Assembly: GCA_035534615.1 (NCBI GenBank)
Contig: DATLRO010000008.1
Span: 1 to 42,692, forward strand
Source: JAGWRA01 sp035534615
Lineage (GTDB): Bacteria > Acidobacteriota > Vicinamibacteria > Vicinamibacterales > CAVVIG01
Direction of reading: 5' to 3'
DNA length: 42,692 nt
In this document: piece by piece, positions 24,469-32,667 of the stretch
How the letters are laid out: every line of letters starts with the position of its first letter
Numbering within the stretch: position 1 is the stretch's first letter
Position numbers and translations under genes: made by a program
The notes under the pieces: generated by a model
Databases searched by the model: none
Told to the model about the DNA's origin: nothing
What the model saw: the letters and a program-made list of their open reading frames with translations, nothing else

Positions 24469-25314
24469 CGGCCGGGCGCGGGGCGTCGTGAAGGCGGCCG
24501 GGCGCTGCGCGCCGGATGGCACGGGCGCGGGCGCCGATGGCAGGTTGACGACCGGGCGGAGCGGCAGGTCGCGCGGCTCGCCCGGGTAGAAGACCCGCTC
24601 GAGGAACAGACCGGAGGCCGGCGCCGTCAGCCGGGCCGGCACGTCGGAGGCCTCGGCCAGGAATCGCGACGCCTCTTCCGGCGCGAGACGGCCGCAGCCG
24701 ATCTCCACCAGGACGCCCACCACGCGCCGGACCATCTTCCAGAGGAAATGGGACCCTTCGACGCGGATCAGAACCAGGTCGCCGTCTTCCGCGAGGGTGA
24801 TCCGCTCCAGATGCACGAGCGTCGACGTGTGCGCGGCCGGATCGGCCGCGAACGACTGGAAATCGCGCAGCCCGGTGAACAGGCCGGCCGCCTCGCGCAT
24901 CCGATCGAGATCCAGCGGGTCCTTCACCCACCAGACGTACGGCTTGGCGAACGCGGTGCGGCGGCGGGAAATCTGGTAGAGGTAGCTGCGGGCCACGGCG
25001 TCGTGCCGCGCGTGAAACCGGTGCGGCACCGGATCGGCCGCCAGCACGTTGATGTCGGCCGGCAGCTCGTCGTTGAGCCGCTGGACCAGCGTCCGCGCCG
25101 GCATCGTGGAGGCGATCTCCAGATGCGCCGCCTGGCGGAGCGCGTGCACGCCGGCGTCGGTCCGGCCCGACCCGGCCAGCTCGAAGTCGTCGCGGCCCGT
25201 CACCTCGCGGACGGCGCGACCGAGCTCGCCCTGCACCGTCCGGGCGTTCGTCTGGACCTGCCAGCCGCTGTAGCGCGTGCCGGCGTACTCGATGATCAGC
25301 TTGAATCGGGACAT
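24448..25314 (-). CDS. truA: tRNA pseudouridine synthase A
   Basis: The 288-residue enzyme converts U38-U40 in tRNA anticodon stems to pseudouridine. The family start FKLIIEYAGTRYSGWQVQ, the catalytic Asp in ELAGSGRTDAGVHALRQ, the RYxY-type motif RSYLYQISRRR and SHFLWKMVRRVVGVLVEIGCGRL are all present. The start at MSRFKLII fits family length; an in-frame ATG 39 codons upstream would add an unrelated segment. The C-terminus carries an extra ~30 residues rich in Pro and Arg after the usual end (FLERVFYPGEPRDLPLRPV). A promoter-like TTGCAT-15-TACACT lies 70-96 bases upstream. The gene converges on and overlaps the TSUP gene. Confidence 0.95.
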   Translation of the reverse strand: MSRFKLIIEYAGTRYSGWQVQTNARTVQGELGRAVREVTGRDDFELAGSGRTDAGVHALRQAAHLEIASTMPARTLVQRLNDELPADINVLAADPVPHRFHARHDAVARSYLYQISRRRTAFAKPYVWWVKDPLDLDRMREAAGLFTGLRDFQSFAADPAAHTSTLVHLERITLAEDGDLVLIRVEGSHFLWKMVRRVVGVLVEIGCGRLAPEEASRFLAEASDVPARLTAPASGLFLERVFYPGEPRDLPLRPVVNLPSAPAPVPSGAQRPAAFTTPRARPSRKRDR

Positions 25315-25383
25315 GGACGGGACGCCGCCGGTCGCCGGGCCCCGGCGGCCGATGCCGGGAACCGGGGGCCGGCACCCGCCACG

Positions 25384-25410
25384 AGTGTACCCGAAAAAAA
25401 CAGGATGCAA
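25384..25410 (-). promoter_or_regulatory. Candidate promoter of truA
   Basis: Minus strand TTGCAT (25410-25405) and TACACT (25389-25384) are separated by 15 bases. The -10 box sits in CGGGTACACT, the same decamer found before thrB. The short spacer lowers confidence. Confidence 0.5.
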
Positions 25411-25544
25411 CGGACGGCCGGGCTGACGCACAATCCCGCGACGGCCGCTGTGGCGCCGGGAGGCGCGCGGGCAGCCGCCGTCCGGCCGGCCGATGTCGCT
25501 CCGGGCCTGCCGCTCAGCACCCGTGGCCCGGAAGGATGACCGTC

Positions 25545-26579
25545 ATGCGCAAACCCGCTCTGCTGATTACCGGGGCCGGCGGTGAGATCGGACATACGCT
25601 GATCACCCGACTGGCCGAGGCCCACGCGGCCCCGATCATCACGCTCGACGTGGCGCCGCTCGACGCGTCGCTCACGCCGTACGTCGCCCGTGAATTCACC
25701 GGCTCGATCACCGACGTGTCGCTGCTCGATCGCATGCTCGCCGAGTTCGACGTCGACCTCGTCTTCCACCTGGCCGCGCTGCTGTCGACGCGCGCCGAGT
25801 TCACGCCGGTCACCGCCCACCAGGTCAACGTCGAAGGGACCCTGAACTTGCTCGAATTCGCCCAGCACCAGGGCGAGGCGCACGGCCGGCCGGTGGTCTT
25901 CATGTACCCGTCGTCCATTGCCGTCTTCGGGTTGCCCGATCTGGACACGAAGGCGGCGGCCGGGCGGGTCCGCGAAGACGAATGGAACGTCCCGACGACG
26001 ATGTACGGCTGCAACAAGCTGTACTGCGAACATCTCGGGCGCTACTACTCGCAGCACTACAAGCAGCTGGCCGCCGAGCCGGCGGCCGGGCACGTCGACT
26101 TCCGCTGCGTCAGGTTCCCCGGGCTGATTTCCGCCGTCACCGTGCCGTCGGGGGGGACCTCCGATTACGCGCCGGAAATGATCCATGCCGCCGCGCGCGG
26201 CGAGGCCTATCACTGCTTCGTCCGCCCCGACACGCGGATCCCCTTCATGGCGATGCCGGACGGCGTGGAGGCGCTGGTCCGGCTGGCCGCGGCGCCGCGG
26301 GCGCGCCTCACCCGCACGGCCTACAACCTCACGGCGTTCAACCCGTCGGCCGAAGAGATCCAGCGGGTCGTCCGGTCGGCGTTTCCGGCCGCGGCGATCG
26401 ACTTCGCCGTCGATCGGAAACGCCAGGGGATCGTCGATTCCTGGCCGGCCGATGTCGACGACAGCGCCGCGCGCGCCGACTGGGGCTTCGCGCCGCAGTA
26501 CGATTTCAGCCGGGCGTTCTCCGAGTACCTCATTCCCACCATCCGCCGCCGGTACCTCGGCGAAGGCCTCGTCACCTGA
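25545..26579 (+). CDS. NAD-dependent epimerase/dehydratase, likely SDR-type L-threonine 3-dehydrogenase
   Basis: This 344-residue extended short-chain dehydrogenase has an NAD-binding loop LLITGAGGEIGHTLI, active-site Tyr-Lys in TMYGCNKLYCEHLG (YxxxK) and Ser in YPSSIAVFG. The long C-terminal stretch PGLISAVTVPSGGTSDYAPEMIHAAARGEAYHCFVRPDTRIPFMAMPDGVEAL strongly recalls the NAD-dependent L-threonine dehydrogenases that oxidise threonine to 2-amino-3-ketobutyrate (GGTTDYA...MYMPD). ATG 25545 is preferred to 25536 because GGAAGG ends directly before the latter. No 2-amino-3-ketobutyrate ligase gene is adjacent. The UDP-sugar epimerases are the alternative. Confidence 0.8.
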   Translation: MRKPALLITGAGGEIGHTLITRLAEAHAAPIITLDVAPLDASLTPYVAREFTGSITDVSLLDRMLAEFDVDLVFHLAALLSTRAEFTPVTAHQVNVEGTLNLLEFAQHQGEAHGRPVVFMYPSSIAVFGLPDLDTKAAAGRVREDEWNVPTTMYGCNKLYCEHLGRYYSQHYKQLAAEPAAGHVDFRCVRFPGLISAVTVPSGGTSDYAPEMIHAAARGEAYHCFVRPDTRIPFMAMPDGVEALVRLAAAPRARLTRTAYNLTAFNPSAEEIQRVVRSAFPAAAIDFAVDRKRQGIVDSWPADVDDSAARADWGFAPQYDFSRAFSEYLIPTIRRRYLGEGLVT

Positions 26580-26674
26580 GCAGAGCCGCGCCGGACGGCC
26601 GCGCCGCCCGATCAGCCGTGCCCTCCCGCCCGGGCCTCCCGCCCGGACCGGGTGGGCAACGCCCGCAGGTCGTG

Positions 26675-26748
26675 CGGCGTAACTGAGAGACGGCATCGTC
26701 CGGAACGCCGGGGTGGTCCGCGCCGGACGGCTGTAACTTTCAGACGGC
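26675..26748. promoter_or_regulatory. Two near-identical 20-base direct repeats upstream of the receptor-like gene
   Basis: CGGCGTAACTGAGAGACGGC (26675-26694) recurs with one inserted base and three changes at 26728-26748. The copies are 53-54 bases apart, close to five helical turns, in the 224-base gap before the receptor gene; an operator pair is possible. Confidence 0.4.
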
Positions 26749-26803
26749 GACACGGTCTAACGCGGCAGATCCGCACCGCCGGACGGCCGGAAGCAGACTC
26801 AGC

Positions 26804-29800
26804 ATGGTGACCGCTGACATCCCTCTGCGCAGACGATCGAACCTGTCGCGTTCCCAGGTTGCCGCGCTGGCGACGGCCGGGACGCGGAGCGGCAGGCGCC
26901 GGTCGCGGGCGGTGCGCGTGATCGGCGCCTGTCTGGCTGTGGCGCTGGTGCTGTCGGTGGCGGCCGTGGCAGCGCCTCGCCAGGCGTCGACGCCGGCGCC
27001 GGGCCGGCCGGGCGCCGGCACGACGCTGGTCGGACATGTCGCGGGACCGGGCGGCGTGGCGGTGCCGGGCGCGACCGTGCGGCTGACCGATCCGCGAACA
27101 GGTGTGCGCAAGGAGACCTGGACGGACGGGCGCGGCGACTATCGGCTGACCGGGGTGGCGCACGGCACGTATCGTCTCGCGATTACTTTGATCGGTCTGG
27201 CGCCGTTCGAGCGCGACGGGATTACGGTTGCGGCCGCGCCGGTCACCGTCAACGCCACGCTCGGGTTTGCGCCGCCACCGGGAGCGGTGGGACGGAACGT
27301 GCCGCGGCGGCCCGGCAGGGCCGGTGGGGCCGCCGGACGGGCCGGTGCCGGTCGGTTCGCCCGGCCCGGTGGAGGACGTCCGGCAATGCAGAGCACGGCC
27401 GGTCCGGAGGGAGCCGGCGACGACGCGGGGAGCGGCGCCGCCACGGTTCGCTTCTCAAACGAGGCGGACGCGCTGTCGGCGGCCGGAGGCGGGGCAGGTG
27501 GAGGCGAGGCGGGCGAGGTCGGCAGCGCCGCATTCGCGGGAGAGCCGGGCGGCAACGATGCGGCGGCGGCGGCGAACGCGTTTCTGCTGTCCGGCACGGT
27601 CGGTCGCGCGGCAACGCCCGGCGAGGGGTTCGGCCCAGGACGCTTCGGCGGCGGGCGGTTCGGCGGCAATCGGGTGGCCGGGGCTCCCGGCTTCGGCGGC
27701 GGTCCGGGCGGCGTCCCGGGCGGCCGGTTTGGCGGCCCCGGCGGTTTCGGGGGCGGGTTCTTGGGTTTCGGCGGGCGCCGGCCGCAGATCAACCGGATTC
27801 GCGGCAACGTGTTCGAGCAGTATTCGAACTCCGCGTTCGACGCGCGGCCGTACGCGCTGCGCGGGCCGCAGCCGGCGCAGCTGCCGGCGTACAACGAGCG
27901 GGCCGGGGTGACGTTCGGCGGCCCGTTCAGGATTCCGCACCTGTACGACGGCAGCCGCACGACCTTCTTCGTGAACGCGAACTTCGACACGAGCGTCAAT
28001 CCGGTCGAGCAGTTCGCCACCGTGCCGACGGCGGCCGAGCGGGCGGGGGATTTCGCGGGCGGGCCGGTCATCTACAATCCCGCGACCGGCGCGCCCTTCC
28101 CGGGCAACACGATTCCGACGACGCAGATCAACCCGGCGGCGGCGGCGCTCCTGTCGTACATGCCGCTGCCGAATCTGCCGGGCACGGTGAACAACTACTA
28201 CCTGCGCCAGACGGTGCCGCAGCAGCAGCTCCGGCTGTCCGGGCACGTGATCCAGCAGCTCACGGCGCACGACTCGCTGAACGTGAACTATTTCCTGCAG
28301 TCGTCCCATGCGGCCGCCATCGACACGTTTCCCGGCCTGACCAGCCAGAGTTCGGACCGCGGGCAGAACCTGATGGTGGGCGAGACGCACCGCTTCGGCA
28401 TCGGGATGTTCAACAGCCTCCAGTTCAACTTCAACCAGCGGCGTACGTCGACGCTCAATCCCTTCGCCTACACGAACGACCTCGAAGGCGCGCTCGGCAT
28501 CCAGGGGGTCTCGACCGCGCCGATCAACTGGGGCCTCCCGACGATCAGCTTCACGAACTTCGCGGGGCTGAACCTGGCCACCCCCAGTCTGGTCGACGAC
28601 CGGACCTACCGGGTCATCGAGTCGCTCGTGATCGTCCGGGGGCGGCACAACCTGCGGCTGGGCGGCGAGCTGCGGCGGGTGGATCTGGGTTCGGTGAGCG
28701 AGCCGGATGCGCGCGGGACGTTCGCCTTCACCGGCGCGGCCACGAGCGCCCTCGGCGCCAACGGGCTGCCGGTGGCCGGGACCGGGCTGGACTTCGCCGA
28801 CTTCCTGCTCGGACTCCCGCAGTCGACGTCGGTCGGCTTCGGGTCGGGCACCAACGACTTCCGGTCCTGGATCGCCAACGCGTTCGCCCAGGACGACTGG
28901 CGCGCGACCGCCCACCTGACGTTCGACTACGGCGTCCGCTACGATTTCTTCCAGCCGTTCAGCGAAGCGGCCGGCCACCTGTCGAACCTGATTTTCGGTC
29001 CGGATTTCTCGAGCGTCTCGCTGGTGACCGGCGTGAACCCGGGCGATCTGCCGGCGGCGCTCATCCGGAGCGACGACAACAACGTGTCGCCCCACCTCGC
29101 CCTGGCCTACCGCCCCTCCGACGCGCACAGCCTCGTGCTGCGGGGCGGCTACAGCATCTTCTACGACGGCGGCCTCTACCAGCGCCTCGTGCCGAACCTG
29201 GCGAACCAGGCGCCGTTCGCCGAAACGGCGCGGCTGCTCAGCACGCCGGCCCGGACGCTGACGCTGCAGAACGGATTGCCGGCGTCGCCGCCCGGCGTCG
29301 TCCCGAACACCTATGCCGTCGACCCGAACCTCCGGACGCCGATGGCACAGACCTGGAGCGTCGGGTTCGAGCAGGGGCTGCCGGGCTACCTGCTGCTGTC
29401 GGCCAACTACGTCGGCACGAAGGGATCGAACCTCGACCTGCTGCTCGGGCCGAACCGGTTCCTGGCGACCGGCGTGAATGGATCGCCCGAGTTGTCGCTG
29501 GCCGGCGCGGAGCAGTTCCTCTACGAGACGACCGGCGCGAGCTCGATCTTCAACGCCCTCCAGCTCGATCTGCGCCGCCAGTTCCACGACGGGTTCGGCT
29601 TCAACGTGGCCTACACGTTCTCCAAGTCGCTGGACGACGCCTCGAGCATCGGCGGCGCGGGGCAGACGGTCGCGCAGAACCCGTTCGACCTGGCGCAGGA
29701 ATGGGGCCTTTCGGTGTTCGACGTGCGCCACCGCCTCGTCGCCAACGGCAATTATCAGCTGCCGTTCGGCCCGGGACGCCGGTTCCTGTCGAACGGCGGT

Positions 29801-30280
29801 CCGTGGGCGGCGCTGCTCGGGAACTGGCAGATCAGCGGCGTCGCGACGTACCTGTCGGGCGACCCCTTCACGGCGCAGGTGCTCGGCAACCTCGCGGCGA
29901 CCGGCGGCGTCGGCAGCTATTTCGCGCTGCGCGGCAATGCGACCGGCCTGCCGGTGGCGCTGCCGGCCGACGAACGGACGATTCAGGAGTACTTCAATAC
30001 GGGCGCCTTCACCGTGCCGCTGGCCGGCCTGCTCGGCAATGCCGGACGCGGCACGATTCCCGGGCCGCCGATGTTCGACGTCAACATGGCGCTCGATCGG
30101 TTCGTGACGCTGTCGGCGGAGCGCGACGTGCGGCTGGACGTCCGGCTCGCGGCCACCAACGTCCTCAATACCGTGAACTTCACGAGCCTGGGCACGGTCG
30201 TGAACGCCATCACGTTCGGACAGGTGACCGGCGTGGCGCCGATGCGCGCCCTGAATCTGTCGCTCCGGCTGCGCTTCTGA
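26804..30280 (+). CDS. TonB-dependent receptor-like outer-membrane protein with carboxypeptidase-regulatory domain
   Basis: This 1158-residue protein of the acidobacterial Oar-like type has a long signal region (hydrophobic core ~residues 38-56). A carboxypeptidase-regulatory (Ig-like) domain follows at ~70-150: LVGHVAGPGGVAVPGATVRLTDPRTGVRKETWTDGRGDYRLTGVAHGTYRL. Residues ~155-330 are low-complexity Gly/Ala/Arg/Phe, where the plug domain would be expected. From ~330 a beta barrel follows, with family phrases such as FEQYSNSAFDARPY, FGGPFRIPHLYDGSRTTFFVNANFD, IPTTQINPAAAALLSYMPLPN and LRGGYSIFYD, and a final Phe (LSLRLRF) for BAM insertion. Whether it is TonB-gated is unclear; large-substrate transport or surface binding is plausible. 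The VWA gene follows after 13 bases. Confidence 0.88.
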   Translation: MVTADIPLRRRSNLSRSQVAALATAGTRSGRRRSRAVRVIGACLAVALVLSVAAVAAPRQASTPAPGRPGAGTTLVGHVAGPGGVAVPGATVRLTDPRTGVRKETWTDGRGDYRLTGVAHGTYRLAITLIGLAPFERDGITVAAAPVTVNATLGFAPPPGAVGRNVPRRPGRAGGAAGRAGAGRFARPGGGRPAMQSTAGPEGAGDDAGSGAATVRFSNEADALSAAGGGAGGGEAGEVGSAAFAGEPGGNDAAAAANAFLLSGTVGRAATPGEGFGPGRFGGGRFGGNRVAGAPGFGGGPGGVPGGRFGGPGGFGGGFLGFGGRRPQINRIRGNVFEQYSNSAFDARPYALRGPQPAQLPAYNERAGVTFGGPFRIPHLYDGSRTTFFVNANFDTSVNPVEQFATVPTAAERAGDFAGGPVIYNPATGAPFPGNTIPTTQINPAAAALLSYMPLPNLPGTVNNYYLRQTVPQQQLRLSGHVIQQLTAHDSLNVNYFLQSSHAAAIDTFPGLTSQSSDRGQNLMVGETHRFGIGMFNSLQFNFNQRRTSTLNPFAYTNDLEGALGIQGVSTAPINWGLPTISFTNFAGLNLATPSLVDDRTYRVIESLVIVRGRHNLRLGGELRRVDLGSVSEPDARGTFAFTGAATSALGANGLPVAGTGLDFADFLLGLPQSTSVGFGSGTNDFRSWIANAFAQDDWRATAHLTFDYGVRYDFFQPFSEAAGHLSNLIFGPDFSSVSLVTGVNPGDLPAALIRSDDNNVSPHLALAYRPSDAHSLVLRGGYSIFYDGGLYQRLVPNLANQAPFAETARLLSTPARTLTLQNGLPASPPGVVPNTYAVDPNLRTPMAQTWSVGFEQGLPGYLLLSANYVGTKGSNLDLLLGPNRFLATGVNGSPELSLAGAEQFLYETTGASSIFNALQLDLRRQFHDGFGFNVAYTFSKSLDDASSIGGAGQTVAQNPFDLAQEWGLSVFDVRHRLVANGNYQLPFGPGRRFLSNGGPWAALLGNWQISGVATYLSGDPFTAQVLGNLAATGGVGSYFALRGNATGLPVALPADERTIQEYFNTGAFTVPLAGLLGNAGRGTIPGPPMFDVNMALDRFVTLSAERDVRLDVRLAATNVLNTVNFTSLGTVVNAITFGQVTGVAPMRALNLSLRLRF

Positions 30281-30293
30281 CGGAGAAGACCCG

Positions 30294-32504
30294 ATGAACC
30301 CCCGATGGTGGGCGGCGGTCGGCGTGGCGATGAGCCTGGCGGGAAGCGGCGGCCTCGCGGCCGGGCGGGCACCGGCGCCGCCGCGGGCCGTGCCGGCGGC
30401 GGCGACGCCACAACCCCTGCGTCCAACCTTCCGCAGCCAGGCCAACTACGTGCTGGTGGACGTCCGCGTCAGGAACGGGCGCGGACAGCCGGTCACCGGC
30501 CTGACGGAGAGCGAGTTCCGGGTGTTCGAGGACGGCGTGCCGCAGACGATCACCTCGTTCACGGTCGAAAACGTGGACCAGCTCGCCACGGCGGCGGCCG
30601 GTGGCGGGGCGCCGCCGACCATCGATCTTGCGACCCTGCCGCCGCAGATCAATCCCGAGCCGCTGCTGCGCAACCACCGCCTGATCGTGCTCTTCTTCGA
30701 TCTGACGTCGATGCCGCCGGACGATCTGCTGCGCGTGCTGGGGGCGGCGAAGCATTTCGTGACGGCGCAGATGACGCCGGCCGACCTCGTGGCGATCGCC
30801 ACCTACGCGTCGACGCTGAAGGTCGATCAGAACTTCACCAACGACCGCGCGGCGCTCGACCGGACCCTCGACGCCATCCGGACCGGCGAGGCGTCCGCGC
30901 TCTCGGCCAACGGCTCGGAAGGCGACGCTGGTGGCACGAACGCCTCTGGCGAGGAGATCGTCAACCAGGACGTGTCGGCCGCCTTCACCCCGGACGAGAC
31001 GGAGTTCAACCTGTTCAACACCGACGAGAAACTGATGGCGATCGAGTCGCTGGCCGGCCTGCTGCGCAACGTGCCGGGACGCAAGGAGATCATCCACTTT
31101 TCGAGCGGCGTGACGCGGACCGGCGTGGAAAACGAGGCGCAGCTCCGTGCGGCCGTCGATGCGGCCAACCTGGCCGACGCCTCGCTGTACACGTTCGACG
31201 CGCGCGGGCTCGTCGCGCTCGCCCCCGGCGGCGATGCCTCGTCCGCGAGCCCGAGCGGCACGGCGCTCTACTCCGGTCAGGCGTTCCGCTCGGAGACCTC
31301 GTCGCTCGACGACAGCCGCGAAACGCTGGCCACCCTCGCGGCTGACACCGGCGGCCGGTCGTTCACCGACCTGAACGACTTCAGTACCGCCTTTGCCGAC
31401 GTGCAGCGGGAGAACTCGACGTACTACCTGCTCGCCTATTCACCGACCAACACGACGGCCGACGGCAAATTCCGCCGGATCCGGGTCGAGGTGCTGCGCA
31501 AGGGGGTCCACGTCCAGGCGCGGCCCGGCTATTTCGCACCCAAGAGCTTCCGCCAGCTGTCCAAGGCCGACAAGGACCTGCAGCTCGCGCAGGCCCTGGC
31601 GCTCGACACGCCGTTCGTCGACCTGCCGATTGCCGTCGAAGCGGCGCCGTTCCGGGCCGGTCCCGACCGGTTCTACGTCGTGCTCGCCGCCAAGATTCCC
31701 GGGTCGGCGGTGCCGTTCCCCTCGGGCAAGTCGGCGCGCCGGACGGCGCTCGATTTCGCCTGGCGGGCGACCGACGCGAGCGGGCGCGTGGTCGCCGAGT
31801 TGCGCGACACGCTGTCCGTGCGCCTCGACCGGTCGCAGTACCAGCAGATGCAGCACAGCAGCCTCGTCTACCGCGGGGGCTTCCTGATGCCGGCCGGCGC
31901 CTATACCCTCAAGGTGGCCGTCCGCGAGAACGACACCGGCCAGATCGGCACGTTCGAGCAGCCGCTGGATCTGCCCGCGAGCCAGCCGCCGCTCTCGCTC
32001 AGCGCCATCGTCCTCGCCAACGAGCTGCAGGTGGCGCCGCCCGAGCGGGTCCAGCCGATGCCGGGAGGGCCCGGCCGGTTCGGCGGGCGGCCGGGCTTCG
32101 GACCGGGCCGGTTCGACCTGTTCGACGATCCGCTGGTGATCGGGCGGGACGTGATGGTGCCGAGCGTCACGCGGGTGTTCCGCGTCGGCCAGACGCTGTT
32201 CGTCCGCCTGGAGTCGTACGCGGCCGGCCCGCGGGCGGCGGGAGACGAGCCCCTGCCCAGCGCCGCCGTGGTCTTCTTCAGGGGGGGCGTGCAGATCTCG
32301 GAAGCAGGGCCGGTGCCCGGCCGCCGGCTGGGCGCGCCGGGGCGGACCGGCTACTTCCTGCAGATCCCGCTCGACCGGTTTCCCGCAGGACGCTATACCC
32401 TCCAGGTGAACGTGCTGGACCCGGCGATCGGGCACGCGGCGTTCGCGCGCGTGCCGCTGGTCATCCTGCCCGCGCTGCCGCCCCCCGCCGCCGGCGCTCA
32501 CTGA
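30294..32504 (+). CDS. Exported VWFA-related (acidobacterial type) protein
   Basis: The protein has 736 residues. A signal sequence (WWAAVGVAMSLAGSGGLAAG) is followed by the entry module FRSQANYVLVDVRVRNGRGQPVTGLTESEFRVFEDGVPQTITSF, the hallmark of VWFA-related acidobacterial proteins. The von Willebrand A fold follows (residues ~125-400) with its metal site degenerate: Asp136 in LFFDLTSMP, where DxSxS is usual, and later GRKEIIHFSSGVTR. The family ending YYLLAYSPTNTTADGKFRRIRVEV is at ~385-405. A C-terminal domain of beta-sandwich appearance has a Gly/Arg/Phe-rich insert (~588-606) like the one in the receptor encoded 13 bases upstream. The two genes form an operon and probably act together at the envelope. 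Confidence 0.88.
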   Translation: MNPRWWAAVGVAMSLAGSGGLAAGRAPAPPRAVPAAATPQPLRPTFRSQANYVLVDVRVRNGRGQPVTGLTESEFRVFEDGVPQTITSFTVENVDQLATAAAGGGAPPTIDLATLPPQINPEPLLRNHRLIVLFFDLTSMPPDDLLRVLGAAKHFVTAQMTPADLVAIATYASTLKVDQNFTNDRAALDRTLDAIRTGEASALSANGSEGDAGGTNASGEEIVNQDVSAAFTPDETEFNLFNTDEKLMAIESLAGLLRNVPGRKEIIHFSSGVTRTGVENEAQLRAAVDAANLADASLYTFDARGLVALAPGGDASSASPSGTALYSGQAFRSETSSLDDSRETLATLAADTGGRSFTDLNDFSTAFADVQRENSTYYLLAYSPTNTTADGKFRRIRVEVLRKGVHVQARPGYFAPKSFRQLSKADKDLQLAQALALDTPFVDLPIAVEAAPFRAGPDRFYVVLAAKIPGSAVPFPSGKSARRTALDFAWRATDASGRVVAELRDTLSVRLDRSQYQQMQHSSLVYRGGFLMPAGAYTLKVAVRENDTGQIGTFEQPLDLPASQPPLSLSAIVLANELQVAPPERVQPMPGGPGRFGGRPGFGPGRFDLFDDPLVIGRDVMVPSVTRVFRVGQTLFVRLESYAAGPRAAGDEPLPSAAVVFFRGGVQISEAGPVPGRRLGAPGRTGYFLQIPLDRFPAGRYTLQVNVLDPAIGHAAFARVPLVILPALPPPAAGAH

Positions 32505-32528
32505 CCAGGCGCGTCGCCGCCACCCGCT

Positions 32529-32557
32529 TTGACAGCGATCCACCCGTCTGTTAGATT
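32529..32557 (+). promoter_or_regulatory. Sigma-70-type promoter of hom
   Basis: TTGACA (32529-32534) and TAGATT (32552-32557) are separated by exactly 17 bases, the best promoter match in the window. Transcription would start near 32564 and leave a ~104-base leader. Confidence 0.75.
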
Positions 32558-32563
32558 GCGCTC

Positions 32564-32667
32564 GAGTCCCGTGCGCCAGCCCGGATGCGGGTGAAACACC
32601 GGGGGTTCTGCCGCTGATTTGCGGAAGTCGGGGAACGCGCCGTCCGCCAGGGAATCGAACCAGACCC
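32564..32667 (+). promoter_or_regulatory. Structured leader of hom, candidate riboswitch
   Basis: The leader holds successive short hairpins: CCCG/CGGG, GGTG-AAA-CACC (32590-32600) and CCGC-TGATTT-GCGG (32611-32624), then GTCCGCCAGGGAATC. The order GGTGAAA...CC, GCCGCTG, GGAAG, GCCAGG resembles a shortened cobalamin riboswitch, but key positions deviate, so the class is not established. There is no good ribosome site at the normal distance from the ATG. Confidence 0.4.

Noticed and set aside
27455..30445. 996-codon open frame antisense to the receptor gene
   Set aside because: Same reason: no domain, repetitive basic composition, and the + strand frame is a clear barrel protein.
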